From the NCBI GenBank assembly GCA_963711675.1, contig CAVQFB010000002.1, forward strand, positions 248,001 to 312,000: DNA of 64,000 bases, written 5' to 3'. The stretch is from CAVQFB01 sp963711675. Its GTDB lineage: Bacteria; Acidobacteriota; Terriglobia; Terriglobales; Acidobacteriaceae. The notes beneath the pieces were generated by a model. That model saw only the letters and a program-made list of their open reading frames with translations. It searched no databases and was not told the origin of the DNA. The translations under genes were made by a program, and so were the position numbers. Of the stretch, positions 44,290 through 54,691 are shown piece after piece (position 1 is the first letter of the stretch; every line of letters begins with the position of its first letter).

Positions 44290-46681
44290 TTACCGCATCG
44301 ACTCTTCGATTTCCGATAACCAGTCCGGACGTTTGAGCAATTCCCGGGGCTTTGGACCATCGGCTGCGCCCACGATGCCATCGCGCTCCATCAGGTCGAT
44401 GAGGTGCGCGGCGCGTCCGTAGCCGATCCTTAACCGGCGCTGCAACAGGGAGGTCGAAGCCTTGCCGAACTCCAGCACCAGCCGTACGGCATCTTCGTAC
44501 ATCGGATCATGCTCGTCTTCGTCACCTTCCCCCGCGGCTCCCGGCTCGCCCGGTTCACGCTCGTCCTTCGGAGCTTCTAGGAATGCCTGTTGATATTCTG
44601 CCGTGCCTTGGGAACGCCAGAACTCCACCACCGCCGCGATCTCTTTTTCCGTGACGAACGGCGCGTGCAGCCGGTGTACGCGAGCCGATCCCGAGGGCAG
44701 GTAGAGCATGTCACCTTTGCCCAACAATGCCTCGGCGCCGTTGGCATCGAGAATCGTGCGCGAATCCACTTTCGTTGCGACCCGGAAAGAGACGCGCGCC
44801 GGGAAGTTCGCCTTGATCAGTCCCGTGATCACGTCCACCGAAGGCCGCTGCGTCGCGAGCACCAGGTGGATGCCGACAGCGCGTGCCATCTGCGCCAGAC
44901 GGGTCACGGACTCTTCGACGTTGCCCGAATCGAGCATCATCAGGTCGGCCAACTCGTCGATGATGATCACGATGAAGGGAAGCGGTCGCTCTTCCGAACC
45001 CTCGCCGAACAGACTCGGCGTGCCATCGCCGTCGAAGAGCTTGTTATATTGCTCGATATTCCGGACGCCCTTTTCGGCCAGCAACTTCAGGCGCCGTTCC
45101 ATTTCTCGCACGGCGTTGCGTAGGGCGTTCGCGGCCAGCTTGGGCTCGGTGATGATTGGTGTAAACAGGTGCGGTACGCCCTCGTAGTTGCCAAGCTCGA
45201 GCCGCTTGGGGTCTACCAGAATCAGGCGCACCTGATCGGGAGTCGACTTGTACAGAATCGACATGATCATCGCGTTGATGGCCACGCTCTTGCCGGCGCC
45301 GGTCGAACCGGCGATCAGCAGGTGCGGCATTCCCGCCAGGTCCGCGACCACGATCCGGCCGTTAATATCTTTGCCCATGGCCAGCGTGAGCTTCGATTTC
45401 GAACCCATGAATTCCTGGGCCTCGATGTTTTCCCGCAGCCAGATGATCTCGCGCTCGCGGTTAGGCACCTGAATGCCAACTGTCGACTTTCCCGCCATGC
45501 GCTCGATCAGAATGCTCTCCGCCTTCAGAGCCAGGCAGAGGTCGTCGGTCAGGTTCGTTATACGGCTGTATTTGATGCCCGCCTCGGGCTTGAATTCGAA
45601 GGTGGTGACCACCGGACCGGGATTGATCTGAGTGATCTGCCCATGAACTTCGAACTCGGCATACTTCTCGGTCAGCACCTGGGCCAGTAGCTTTAGCTCA
45701 TCAGCGTCGATAGTCTGCTGCTCATCAGAACGGTGCAGCAAACTGCTGGGCGGAAGTTTGAAGCTGCCGGCGATGCGTGGAAGAGTTGTCTTCGCTTTCT
45801 GACCCGTATCCGCCCGCTGCGTGACTTCAGGGTCGGCCGGAACGGGAACGGGTTCCAGTGCACGGAGCACAGCAGGCTGAGGAGAGACTGCAGTTTGTGC
45901 GGGATCTTCCTCGTCCTCTGTTGTCATCCGCTCGATACCGGTCCGCACCGAAGCGGCAAAAGACGGCGCTGGCGGAGCCGCTGCTCGCGCCGGGAACATC
46001 TGCGTCGCTACCACCGGCTTTGCTGCGCGGCGCTTCTCCAGTTCCTTCTGCAGCTTGGTTTTGGCCCGTGCTTCCTGCCAGTCCTTCCACCGCTGCCAAA
46101 GGGCAATGGCAAAGGCGAATCGTGTAGGCACCCAAAGCTGCAACGAAGAGAAGGAAAATGCGGTCGAAAGATAGAGGGCAACGGCCAACACGCTTGCGCA
46201 CACGATGTACGCGCCCGCAAGATTAAAGTAATGGATCAAGGCATCGCCCACCATTCGCCCTAACAATCCCTCCATCGGGATCACACCTTCCCAGCGAAGG
46301 TGTCCAGGCAACAGAGCCAGCAGGGCAGGAACGAAGATCACCAGCCAGATAGCGCCCAGGCTCTTCGCCACGGGGGACTGTATCTTCCTTGAGCGGAACC
46401 ACCGCGCTCCAACCACGGCTGGGAACACCGGCAAGAGGAAAGCTGCCGATGCCGAAGCCTTGCAGCAGCAGGTCGGAGATGAACGCACCCACGATCCCGA
46501 CCCAATTGCGCGCCGCGCGGGCGCCGGTCAAAACAGAGGCGCTGTTCAGCGACGGGTCGAGTGGGGAATAGGACGCAAGAGCAAGGAAAAGGAGGAGCGC
46601 GGAGACGCACAACAAGAATCCCACCAACTCATTGAGCCGGCGGTTGTTGGTCGGATTGAAAATACGCGAAACGGAAGTCAT
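44290..46681 (-). CDS. ftsK: DNA translocase FtsK/SpoIIIE, one frameshift
   Basis: About 797 codons. The N-terminal membrane domain (four helices; FLLCVSALLLFLALASYSPLD first) is followed by a Pro/Ala-rich linker, the motor (Walker A AGSTGAGKSVAIN, Walker B FIVIIIDELADLMM, ATQRPSVDVITG) and the C-terminal gamma winged helix (LLQRRLRIGYGRAAHLIDLMERDGIVG), which reads KOPS-type sequences. The frame changes once near 46445, between helix two and three (GFGI to AAFLLPVFPAVVGARW). As an essential chromosome-segregation gene it is surely intact in the cell. A terminator follows at 44237-44269. Confidence 0.93.
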
Positions 46682-46885
46682 GAAGGCGTATTCAACATCT
46701 TAGGCAGGACGAGACGACACCCCACCGCGATGCCCGAGCACGCCAGAGCCAAACGATTATGCCAAGAACCACCGCTTCTCACAATGCAGCATTTCCGGGA
46801 GTATCGAGTTAGTCTCTGGGGCGAATACGGAGCAAAGAAAACAGGGATTTCTAATGAGACTTAGCTGTCCAAAACCGAAGCCCCT

Positions 46886-47779
46886 TTACCCTGCTAGGCG
46901 CGAGGCAAAAACCAGCACCAGCGTACCCACGATGAGCCGGTAGATAGCGAAGGGAACGAATCCGTGTTTTCGTACCCACGCCATGAACCATGCCACTGAG
47001 CCATAGGCCACGATGAAGGAGACAACGAACCCGATCGCCAGGACCACCCACCCATGCGAATCGATCGAGGAAGCTCCAATCGGGTTCGGGCTCCCGTGCC
47101 GTAAAGACTTGAGCAAGTCGTAGAGAGTCGCGACCACCATGGTCGGGATCGAGAGAAAGAACGAAAACTCCAGCGCCGATGCGCGTGACATACCCACAAC
47201 CTGGCCGCCGGCGATGGTTGACATGGAACGCGAAGTCCCCGGAAACACCGCCGACAGAATCTGGCAAGCGCCAATCCAGACGGCCTGCCCAAGGCTCATG
47301 TCCTCCATGCGCCAGGTGTGTATACGGCTTCCCGCTGCACCTTGGCCAGCAGCTTCCCACTTGGCGTTCATGGCGTCGATAATCCACATCACGATTCCAC
47401 CGATCAACAACGAACTACCCATGATGTACAGGCTCTCGAGGTGCTTGCCAATCACCTTCGTAAGCAAGAAGGCAGGAATCGCGGTGACGACGAAAGCTAC
47501 AATCGTCAGTCCCAGCGGATGTGTCAGCGCCGTGCGATCGCCACGCTCACCCTGGGGGAACGTGGAAAGGAACTTCGCGATGCGCTCACGAAAATAGACC
47601 GGCAGGCAAAGGATGGCGCCCAGCTGAATCACGATGGTGTACATCTTCCAGTAGCCGCTGGTCAGACTGATGTGCAGGAGAGCCTCGGAAATCCGCAGAT
47701 GGGCGGTCGAGCTGACCGGCAAAAACTCAGTAAGGCCCTCGACAATGCCCAGTAAAACTGACAGTAGATAGTCGTTCAA
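46886..47779 (-). CDS. uppP: Undecaprenyl-diphosphatase UppP/BacA
   Basis: 297 residues, about eight membrane helices. Both active-site motifs are present: GIVEGLTEFLPVSSTAH (residues 11-27) and PGTSRS (about residues 182-187). It recycles the undecaprenyl lipid carrier for peptidoglycan and other envelope polymers and gives bacitracin resistance when abundant. It is slightly longer than E. coli UppP. The 204 bases between it and ftsK have no gene. Confidence 0.93.
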   Translation of the reverse strand: MNDYLLSVLLGIVEGLTEFLPVSSTAHLRISEALLHISLTSGYWKMYTIVIQLGAILCLPVYFRERIAKFLSTFPQGERGDRTALTHPLGLTIVAFVVTAIPAFLLTKVIGKHLESLYIMGSSLLIGGIVMWIIDAMNAKWEAAGQGAAGSRIHTWRMEDMSLGQAVWIGACQILSAVFPGTSRSMSTIAGGQVVGMSRASALEFSFFLSIPTMVVATLYDLLKSLRHGSPNPIGASSIDSHGWVVLAIGFVVSFIVAYGSVAWFMAWVRKHGFVPFAIYRLIVGTLVLVFASRLAG

Positions 47780-47865
47780 TCTTCCTCCGGAAGGGGGAGT
47801 CCATTGAGTATCTCAGAAATTGGGCAGGCCGCGGCTAGTCAGCTTGATTCTTAGAAAAGGCGTGT

Positions 47866-48834
47866 TTATTCGATCGCATTTCCATAGCTGGGCACGTTCT
47901 GCTGTATCAGGAATGCTAACGCTGACGCTCGCGCCGCCCAATCCGTTTGCAGAAATTGCGTAATTATCTTTTGCGTCAGAGCCAGCGCCCTGCCCTTGGA
48001 CTCTTCCGATTTCTTGGCGTTTTCTTCGGTCTTGTAGATCTCGATCAGGGCGGCACGCCGTGACGCTGCCTGGTAAAGCGCTTCGGCTGCCTTGGGTGAT
48101 TGAGGATGCTCGGTGGCATACTTCTCGTAAATCTCCGCCTCTTTGTCTGGACACTTCGAAGATCCCTGCCAGTCGCCGCAAAGCTTGTTCTCGATCAAAT
48201 TGAAGCTAGCCAGGTCCGCCCACTTCGTTCCCGGAAATTTCTTGATCACCAGCTTCATCCACTCCTCACCCATGCCCTGACGCAGGAACGCCTCTTTCTC
48301 TTTAGCTGATGGTCTGGAGTTCACATCCACTCTCTCGATTTGCCAGCGGATATCTGCAGCGCGGTACAGCGCCTCACCTGCGAGCGGAGAGGCGGGATAT
48401 AGGTCATATACGCGATAGTAAAGCCGCATGGCGTCCTGAGCGGCGCCCCTGCGGCCACGCCGGCTGCTGGCCTGGTCCTCCGAATTCGCCGCTTCGCCAA
48501 AGACAATTCTGTCGCCATCCTGGGTCATAAGTCTCACCATACCCTTGGCCAGCATCCAACCCGTCACCGTGCGGTCCGGGATATCCTCTTCGTCTTCGCC
48601 GTTCTGCACCTGCGCTTTTCCCAGGGTTGCCTCTACGTGGACCCATTCCCGGCTCGTTTCCAAAATGATGAGTTCACGCCCGCGCTCGACTTCCGCCAAC
48701 TTGGCCGAGCTCGAATCTGGAGACAGATAAAGGTTAGCCTCTCGCACGATCGTGGCGCGCTCGCCGATCGCGAAGGCTGCGCTAGCGCAGGTTAGTATGA
48801 ACAATACCCAACTTAAACCGCGGAACCACTTCAT
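47866..48834 (-). CDS. Exported SH3-like protein with helical repeats
   Basis: About 322 residues from the ATG at 48834; a GTG twelve bases earlier is possible but leaves no room for a ribosome binding site. Signal peptide (GLSWVLFILTCASAAFA), then an SH3-like domain (ATIVREANLYLSPDSSSAKLAEVERGRELIILE) of the cell-wall-binding type. The C-terminal two thirds resemble tetratricopeptide or YbgF-like repeats (ALYRAADIRWQ, AEALYQAASRRAALI). Likely an envelope-associated scaffold; no named family. Confidence 0.75.
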   Translation of the reverse strand: MKWFRGLSWVLFILTCASAAFAIGERATIVREANLYLSPDSSSAKLAEVERGRELIILETSREWVHVEATLGKAQVQNGEDEEDIPDRTVTGWMLAKGMVRLMTQDGDRIVFGEAANSEDQASSRRGRRGAAQDAMRLYYRVYDLYPASPLAGEALYRAADIRWQIERVDVNSRPSAKEKEAFLRQGMGEEWMKLVIKKFPGTKWADLASFNLIENKLCGDWQGSSKCPDKEAEIYEKYATEHPQSPKAAEALYQAASRRAALIEIYKTEENAKKSEESKGRALALTQKIITQFLQTDWAARASALAFLIQQNVPSYGNAIE

Positions 48835-48876
48835 GACCGATTGCACCCCTCATTCTTGCTTGTAATAACGCTACCG

Positions 48877-49857
48877 CTATCGCCGGATGTCTTCTAACAT
48901 CTTCGGTTCGATATTTCCGCCGCTGATGACGGCTACATTGAACTTCGTGTTCGGCAGTTCGTCTCGGCGAAAGAGGAACCCTGCCACAGCAACTGCTCCG
49001 CTCGGCTCGGCCACAGTCTTGGGATCTCTAGCCAGCTCCCGCATCGCCGCTTTGATTTCATCCTCGGTCACTGTCACGATGTCATCGACAAATTTGCGAA
49101 TGTGCTCGAAATTGATCGGGCCAATACTCTGAGTCCGTAAGCCATCGGCTAGGGTGGTCGAAACCTGGTCGGCAGGGAACTGGACGAGCTTTCCTGACCG
49201 CAGGCTGGCTTGCGCATCCGCCGCCAGTTCCGGCTCTACGCCAATCACCTTCGCAGAGGGCTTGCTCAGTTTGATCGCCGCCCCCACGCCGCTGATCATC
49301 CCTCCGCCGCCAACCGGCACCAGCACGGTTTCGACTTCGGGAAGATCCTCGAGTATCTCCAGCCCAATTGTCCCCTGGCCGGCGATGATCTTCTCATCGT
49401 TGTAAGGAGGCACGATCACGTATCCGTGTTTGGCTGCCAACTCCTCCGCCTTGAGTTGCCGCTCGGTGCTTCCGGGCCCCACCAGCACGATCTCCGCTCC
49501 GAGGTTTTTCGTAGCCTCCCGCTTGACCATCGGCGCATTGTTGGGCATCACAATGACTGCCTTGACGCCAAGCGCGCGCGCAGCATAAGCGACCCCCTGG
49601 CCATGGTTGCCGCTGGAATAGGAGATCACGCCGCAGCTCCGCGCTTCCTCGGCAGAGGCAGCGATCTTGTTATAAGCCCCTCGGAGTTTGAATGCGCCAA
49701 TCGGCTGCAGGTTCTCCGGTTTCAGAAACAGCCGTCGCCCGTCTGCCGGCTGGTCCGCAGCGTGGAAGTGTTTTTCCAGAAGGGGCGTGCGGACCGCGAT
49801 TCCTTCCAAACGAGCCCCTGCCTCTCGAAGGTCGTCGAGCGTAACGATAGTTGTCAC
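48877..49857 (-). CDS. Threonine/serine dehydratase (PLP, fold type II)
   Basis: 326 residues. PLP lysine in GAFKLRGAYNK (about residue 58), phosphate-binding glycine loop PVGGGGMISG and SYSSGNHGQGVAYAA. The length corresponds to catabolic threonine dehydratase or serine racemase, without the C-terminal regulatory domain of biosynthetic IlvA. It deaminates threonine to 2-oxobutyrate or serine to pyruvate; racemase activity cannot be excluded. The start codon is GTG with AGGA very close upstream. Confidence 0.88.
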   Translation of the reverse strand: MTTIVTLDDLREAGARLEGIAVRTPLLEKHFHAADQPADGRRLFLKPENLQPIGAFKLRGAYNKIAASAEEARSCGVISYSSGNHGQGVAYAARALGVKAVIVMPNNAPMVKREATKNLGAEIVLVGPGSTERQLKAEELAAKHGYVIVPPYNDEKIIAGQGTIGLEILEDLPEVETVLVPVGGGGMISGVGAAIKLSKPSAKVIGVEPELAADAQASLRSGKLVQFPADQVSTTLADGLRTQSIGPINFEHIRKFVDDIVTVTEDEIKAAMRELARDPKTVAEPSGAVAVAGFLFRRDELPNTKFNVAVISGGNIEPKMLEDIRR

Positions 49858-49903
49858 TCCTGGTTGTAATCGGTTAGATGCGCGTACGGTCTTCGCCCGT
49901 GAC

Positions 49904-51568
49904 TCAAATCTCCAGTATCACCGGCATGATCAGGGGTCTCTGCTGCGTCTGCCTGGAAATATAGCGCTTCAGATCGGCCCGTATCTTCTCTTTGATTACG
50001 CCGTAGTCGGCCTTTTCCTCGTCGCTGGAAGCATCGAGGGTCTGCATTACAATCTGCCGCGCGCCGTCCACGATACCGTTTTCTCCCGCCGAGAAGCCTC
50101 GCGTGACAATCTCGGGTGCAGTCTCGACGCGGCCGGTCAGCTTGTTGATGGCGATAATGGGCAGCACAATTCCGTCTTCGCTGATGTGCCGCCGGTCCTT
50201 GATGATCAGATCCTCGACCACGTCCGTACGCGAGCCGGAATCGATGCACACCCGCCCCACATTTACCCGGCCCGCCTTGCGGGCTCCCAGTTCGTCAATT
50301 TCCAGGATATCGCCGCTCTCGATCAGTATGACGTTGCCGATCGAGCCGTGCATCGACGCCGCCAGTTCTGCATGGAGCTTCAGCTGGCGGTATTCGCCGT
50401 GTATCGGAATGAAGTATTTCGGTTTCACCAGATTGATGACCAGCTTCAACTCTTCCTGGCTGGCATGTCCGCTCACATGGATCGGCGGCGATGAGCCGTC
50501 CTCGTAGATGACGTGAGCCTCGCGACGGAAAAGATGGTCGATCATCCGGTAAATTGCTTTTTCATTTCCGGGGATGATGCGCGAGGAAAGCACTACTGTA
50601 TCGCCCTTCTCGATCTTGGCGTGCTTGTGGTTGTCGACGGCGGCTCGCGACAGCGCGGACATCGGCTCGCCCTGCGTTCCGCTGATCAGGACGCAGACCT
50701 TCTCCGGGGCAAAATTCTTCATCTCGCCGGGATGGATGAGCAAGCCCTCGGGGATCTCGACATATCCAAGATCTTCGGCAATCTCCGCGGAACTGTTCAT
50801 CGACCGTCCGATGAACGCGATTTTCCGTCCGTGCTGCCACGCCAGTTCGACGGCCAGCTTGATCCGGTGAATCGAAGACGAGAAGCATGAAATGAACAGC
50901 CGCCGCTCGGTGCGGGCGAAGACTTCATCAAATTTTCGCCTTACCGCTCGCTCACTGGGCGTGTAGCCCTTGCGCTCCACATTGGTCGAATCTTGAAAGA
51001 GCGCAAGCACGCCTTCTTTTCCGTATTCCGCGAACGAGTGCAGATCGAAAAGCCGGTTGTCGGTGGGCGTTGGATCAACTTTGAAGTCGCCGGTGTGGAT
51101 GATCACGCCCAGCGGCGTATGTACGGCCAGTGCCACGCAATCGACCAAGCTATGCGTGACCTGGATAGGATGGATCGTGAAGGGGCCAATTCGGAAACGC
51201 TCGCCGGCCTTGATTTCACGCAGGTCGGCATCCTCGAACAGACCGTGCTCCTCCAGCTTGTCTTCTACGTAGGCGAGCGTGAACTCGGTACCCCACACCG
51301 GCACGTTAAGTTCGGAGAGTATCCAGGGCAGAGCGCCGATGTGGTCCTCGTGCCCGTGCGTGAGCACGATGGCGCGAACCTTGCTGCGATTCTCGGTCAG
51401 GTAGGAGATGTCGGGAACGACAATGTCGACGCCCAGCAGTTCGGCCTCGGGAAACATGAGGCCCGCGTCGATAACAATAATGTCGTCACCCCAGCGGACG
51501 GCCATGCAGTTCATTCCGAACTCGCCTAGCCCGCCTAGGGGCACTATATGCAGTTTTCCAGATGGCAT
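49904..51568 (-). CDS. rnj: Ribonuclease J
   Basis: 554 residues. The metallo-beta-lactamase motif HGHEDHIGALPWIL (about residues 72-85) and the beta-CASP region (SCFSSSIHRIKLAVELAWQHGRKIAFIGRSM) are diagnostic; the C-terminal domain (ISEDGIVLPIIAINKLTGR) follows. RNase J is a 5'-3' exo- and endonuclease for mRNA decay and rRNA maturation. The reading frame is intact over the full usual length, in contrast to several neighbours. The gene lies 46 bases upstream of the dehydratase gene on the same strand. Confidence 0.93.
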   Translation of the reverse strand: MPSGKLHIVPLGGLGEFGMNCMAVRWGDDIIVIDAGLMFPEAELLGVDIVVPDISYLTENRSKVRAIVLTHGHEDHIGALPWILSELNVPVWGTEFTLAYVEDKLEEHGLFEDADLREIKAGERFRIGPFTIHPIQVTHSLVDCVALAVHTPLGVIIHTGDFKVDPTPTDNRLFDLHSFAEYGKEGVLALFQDSTNVERKGYTPSERAVRRKFDEVFARTERRLFISCFSSSIHRIKLAVELAWQHGRKIAFIGRSMNSSAEIAEDLGYVEIPEGLLIHPGEMKNFAPEKVCVLISGTQGEPMSALSRAAVDNHKHAKIEKGDTVVLSSRIIPGNEKAIYRMIDHLFRREAHVIYEDGSSPPIHVSGHASQEELKLVINLVKPKYFIPIHGEYRQLKLHAELAASMHGSIGNVILIESGDILEIDELGARKAGRVNVGRVCIDSGSRTDVVEDLIIKDRRHISEDGIVLPIIAINKLTGRVETAPEIVTRGFSAGENGIVDGARQIVMQTLDASSDEEKADYGVIKEKIRADLKRYISRQTQQRPLIMPVILEI

Positions 51569-51600
51569 TTTGAGGGTAACTTGATGCTAGCACAGCTGTG

Positions 51601-51631
51601 AGTACCTAGTGCCCAGTACCTAGTGTCTAGT
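51601..51631. repeat. Short direct repeat AGTACCTAGTG
   Basis: AGTACCTAGTG occurs at 51601-51611 and again at 51615-51625 (period 14), followed by TCTAGT as a partial third unit. This is a simple degenerate repeat close to the RNase J start; its role is unknown. Confidence 0.6.
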
Positions 51632-51772
51632 TTTGATTTGCCAGTGTGGAGGAAGTATCGCTGCTTTCACCAGGTCTAGGTGCTGCGTACTCCGAAGCTC
51701 GGCTGCTTCCCTCACTCTGTTTCTCGCAAGCTGTGGGACATCACCGTCAAAGTTTGGTTATCGTTGTAGCGT

Positions 51773-51821
51773 TGTCATCCCGAAGCCCCGCGTTTTCTCC
51801 AGCGGGGCGAGGGATCTGGCG
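51773..51821. repeat. Interspersed hairpin-type repeat, copy B
   Basis: It begins TGTCATCC and ends GGATCTGGCG like copy A at 3717-3764. The middle forms a seven-base-pair hairpin: GCCCCGC (51785-51791) with GCGGGGC (51802-51808). The stem differs from copy A, while the ends are shared, as expected for a mobile or recombining small element. Confidence 0.55.
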
Positions 51822-51901
51822 TGGAGTCTGGCAAATTGACCTACTACCAACGCCTCCCCTGACCTGGCTTATTCCTTTGCTCTGCGCTAAGGTTCTAGTA
51901 G

Positions 51902-52594
51902 ATGCCCGATGAGGCCCGCAAAACCTGGCTTCGGCGCCGCGCAGAAGACGCCCTGCGCACGGGGCTGACTCACGCGTACGAAACGGTTCGGGTCCATCCT
52001 GACCGGTTTCTGTTACAGCTTCGCGCCGCCTACGGCCTGCCGATCACCACGTACCATGGGCTGTATTCCGTCGATCTGACCCAGCTTGAGGACGTCGCCG
52101 GCTCCATCGTTCGCAGTGGGATGAAGGTCGCCGCGGTTGAAGGTGCCGGATTCGGCCTGGGTGGGCTCGCCACGATAATTCCCGATCTCAGCATTCTTGC
52201 CGGCATCACCCTGCGCACCATTCAGAAGCTCAGCCTGCTTTACGGTTTTGAGTTCAATACGGACGACGAAATCGCCGAGCTCTGGATCGCCGCCGCCAGT
52301 GCCGCCGGGGTCGACATCAGCCGCGAGCTGCTCGAGAAGGAAGTCGTTAACCGGTTTGTGCCTCGCGTCATTCAGCGCATCGCCGTGCAGGCAAGCGGTG
52401 AAGTAGTCGAAAAGTGGGCTGGGCGGATGATCCCGATTGCCAGTTCGCTCATCGGTGCTGGACTCAACTACTATTTCGTGCGCGCCTGGGGAGAGCGCGG
52501 ACGGAAGCACTTCCGGGCGAAGCATCTGCGCCTTCGGGAACGCATGTTGGCTGAGCAATCGGCGGTCCTGGGACAGCGAACGCTAACGTCCTGA
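51902..52594 (+). CDS. EcsC family protein
   Basis: 230 residues. The segment GAGFGLGGLATIIPDLSILAGITLRTIQKLSLLYGF (about residues 82-117) is the EcsC hallmark, a Gly-rich amphipathic region that probably touches the membrane. EcsC proteins accompany ABC transporters in Bacillus but are widespread alone; the function is unknown. It is transcribed divergently from the RNase J gene. Confidence 0.8.
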   Translation: MPDEARKTWLRRRAEDALRTGLTHAYETVRVHPDRFLLQLRAAYGLPITTYHGLYSVDLTQLEDVAGSIVRSGMKVAAVEGAGFGLGGLATIIPDLSILAGITLRTIQKLSLLYGFEFNTDDEIAELWIAAASAAGVDISRELLEKEVVNRFVPRVIQRIAVQASGEVVEKWAGRMIPIASSLIGAGLNYYFVRAWGERGRKHFRAKHLRLRERMLAEQSAVLGQRTLTS

Positions 52595-52636
52595 GTTCAA
52601 GTTCGTGGGCAGCAGCAACTCGACGGCGATTTAGGG

Positions 52637-53470
52637 TTACCGCAGCAGATCTTCCAGTTCGATTCGTTGATCGGTCTTTTCATCCCGATATTTCACGATC
52701 ACGGGTGTGTACAAGGACAGGTTCCACTCCGCCGCTTTTCCTTTGTGCACCGCCCGGGAACCCGGCACTACGACCGCGTTCTCCGGGACCTCAAGAGGCT
52801 TTTCGTCGGTTGCGCGGTAGACCTCGCCACGCACGATGTCGTACAGCGGAGTAGAGCGAGTCAGTATGGTTCCAGCACCCAGCACAGCGCGTGCGTGCAC
52901 CAGCGTGCCTTCGTAGATCCCGCAATTACCCCCAACCAGCACATCGTCCTCAATCACCACCGGTGCCGCGTTGATCGGCTCGAGCACGCCTCCAATTTGC
53001 GCAGAGGCGCTCAGATGCACGCGCTTTCCAATCTGCGCGCACGACCCTACCAGCGCGTGCGAATCGACCATGGTGCCTTCGTCCACGTAGGCGCCCACGT
53101 TCACAAACATAGGTGGCATGCAAATAACCGAGGGCGCGACGTATGCTCCCAGCCGAACCGACGAGCCACCCGGCACCAGCCGCACGCGATCCGCCACGGA
53201 GAAGTGGCGGGCAGGGAAGGTGTCCTTGTCGACGAAGGAGAGCGCCGCGCCATCGCCCATCTCGCTCAGTTCGCCCAGGCGAAATCCCAGCAGAATGCCC
53301 CGTTTGACCCAGGTATTCACGACCCATTCGTCACCCTGCTTTTCGGCGGCGCGAATCTTCCCTTCAGTCAGCGCGTCGCGGAACTCGATGAAAATCCGGC
53401 GCGCCTCGGGATTTTTCTCCACCTCGCCGAGAGAGGCCAGGCGCTCAATGGCAGATTTCAAGGATTTCAT
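52637..53470 (-). CDS. dapD: Tetrahydrodipicolinate N-succinyltransferase
   Basis: 277 residues. Left-handed beta-helix hexapeptide repeats run from about 110 to 215 (VCMPPMFVNVGAYVDEGTMVDSHALVGSCAQIGKRVHLS, VLVGGNCGIYEGTLV), with an N-terminal helical domain. DapD succinylates tetrahydrodipicolinate with succinyl-CoA, the succinylase branch of lysine and diaminopimelate synthesis. It is the last gene of the asd-lysC-dapB-dapA-dapD operon, 18 bases after dapA. The frame is intact. Confidence 0.92.
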   Translation of the reverse strand: MKSLKSAIERLASLGEVEKNPEARRIFIEFRDALTEGKIRAAEKQGDEWVVNTWVKRGILLGFRLGELSEMGDGAALSFVDKDTFPARHFSVADRVRLVPGGSSVRLGAYVAPSVICMPPMFVNVGAYVDEGTMVDSHALVGSCAQIGKRVHLSASAQIGGVLEPINAAPVVIEDDVLVGGNCGIYEGTLVHARAVLGAGTILTRSTPLYDIVRGEVYRATDEKPLEVPENAVVVPGSRAVHKGKAAEWNLSLYTPVIVKYRDEKTDQRIELEDLLR

Positions 53471-53488
53471 GAGGTTGTTGCCGGTCGC

Positions 53489-54616
53489 TTAGATGCACTT
53501 GCACTCACTGCGAATCAGCACCCCAGGCATGGCGTGGGACGCTTCCCGGGCCTCCCCCAGAGTTGCGTAAGGCCCATGCCAGCGCGCGTGATTGCTGTCA
53601 TGCCCCGCCGGCCGTCCCTTGCCGTGATTGCACTGGCCGCAACTGGAACGATGGACAACGACTTTGTGCGGCCCCGCCAGCCAATTTTCATACACGAAGA
53701 ACTCAACGGTGTCAGACGCCGGACCTGCCGGCTTCGAAATCAGGCCAACTTCGGTGGCGATTTTCTGCAGCCGGGAGCGCGTGTCGCGGCGCATGGGAAG
53801 AAGAGGCAGACGATAGATCTCTTCCACCTTGCCCATCATGGCCAGAACGGCCTTGGCCGGCAGCGGGTTCGACTCGATGAAATTCGCCTGCATTAACGGC
53901 AGATATTTGCGGTGGATGCGGCGCGCGGTGTCCCAGTCGTTGTTCAGCGCCGCTCTTGTCATTTCCGCCATTTCACGTGGAATTTCATTCGATGCCACCG
54001 AAATGATTCCGACCCCGCCCAGCGCTATTACCGGAAGCGTGATGGCATCGTCGCCCGAGAAAACCAGGAAACGTTCGGGCACCGCATTGCACACTTCGGC
54101 AATCTGAGTCATATTGCCGCTGGCTTCTTTGACTCCTGCAATGTTCGGCACTTCGGCCAGCCGCGCCAGCGTTGCCGGCTCGATGTTTGCGCCGGTGCGC
54201 CCAGGCACGTTGTAAAGAATCAAGCGGCTTGTCGACCGCTTCCGCGATCGCCTTGAAATGCCGGTATTGCCCTTCTTGCGTGGGCTTGTTGTAGTAAGGA
54301 GACGCGGTCAGGATGGCATCTACCCCAGCATGGGATGCCACTTCTTTCGCTTTCTCGACCGCATCATGAGTCGAGTTTGAGGTCGCGCCGGCGAGAATAC
54401 CTACCCGTCCCGCCACTACTTCTGCGGTGATATCGATCACCTCAGCCATTCGTCGTGCGAAAGGGTAGGAGTTTCGCCCGTAGTGCCGCAGGGAACCAGA
54501 AAATCGATCCCGGATTCCACCTGCCAGGCTACTAGATTTCGCAGAGCAGGTTCGTCGATCGAGCCGTCCTGATGAAACGGCGTGACTAAAGCGGTGCCGC
54601 ATCCGCGCAGTTGCAT
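53489..54616 (-). CDS. dapA: Dihydrodipicolinate synthase with extra C-terminal domain, two frameshifts
   Basis: 376 codons. The DapA barrel begins at the ATG at 54616 (MQLRGCGTALVTPF; FLVPCGTTGETPTLSH), continues through LTASPYYNKPTQEG, LILYNVPGRTG, and the Schiff-base lysine in IAGVKEASGN. Frame changes lie near 54445 and 54228 and compensate each other. After residue about 305 the frame runs on for 70 residues (FFVYENWLAGPHKVVVH, CGQCNHGKG, WHGPYATLGEA, ECKCI), which look like a separate small Cys/His domain usually found alone. It could be a true fusion or result from a lost stop. The enzyme condenses pyruvate and aspartate semialdehyde. Confidence 0.85.
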
Positions 54617-54691
54617 GACAATAAGATAACCCTTATCAAGATTTCTTGGAAATGGCGACCGGCCAGGCTTATTGAGCCTCTTTATAGACGC

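Larger units (their letters stand above)
51569..51901. other. 333-base divergent intergenic region with repeats
   Basis: Between the divergent RNase J and EcsC-family genes no gene is seen. It contains an 11-base direct repeat at 51601-51625 and copy B of the interspersed hairpin element at 51773-51821. Promoters for both genes should be here, but I see no strong -35/-10 pair. Confidence 0.5.

Noticed and set aside
52667..53896. Plus-strand open frame of 409 codons
   Set aside because: It is antisense to dapD and dapA. The protein is His/Arg-rich and has no recognisable domain; high GC creates such frames.
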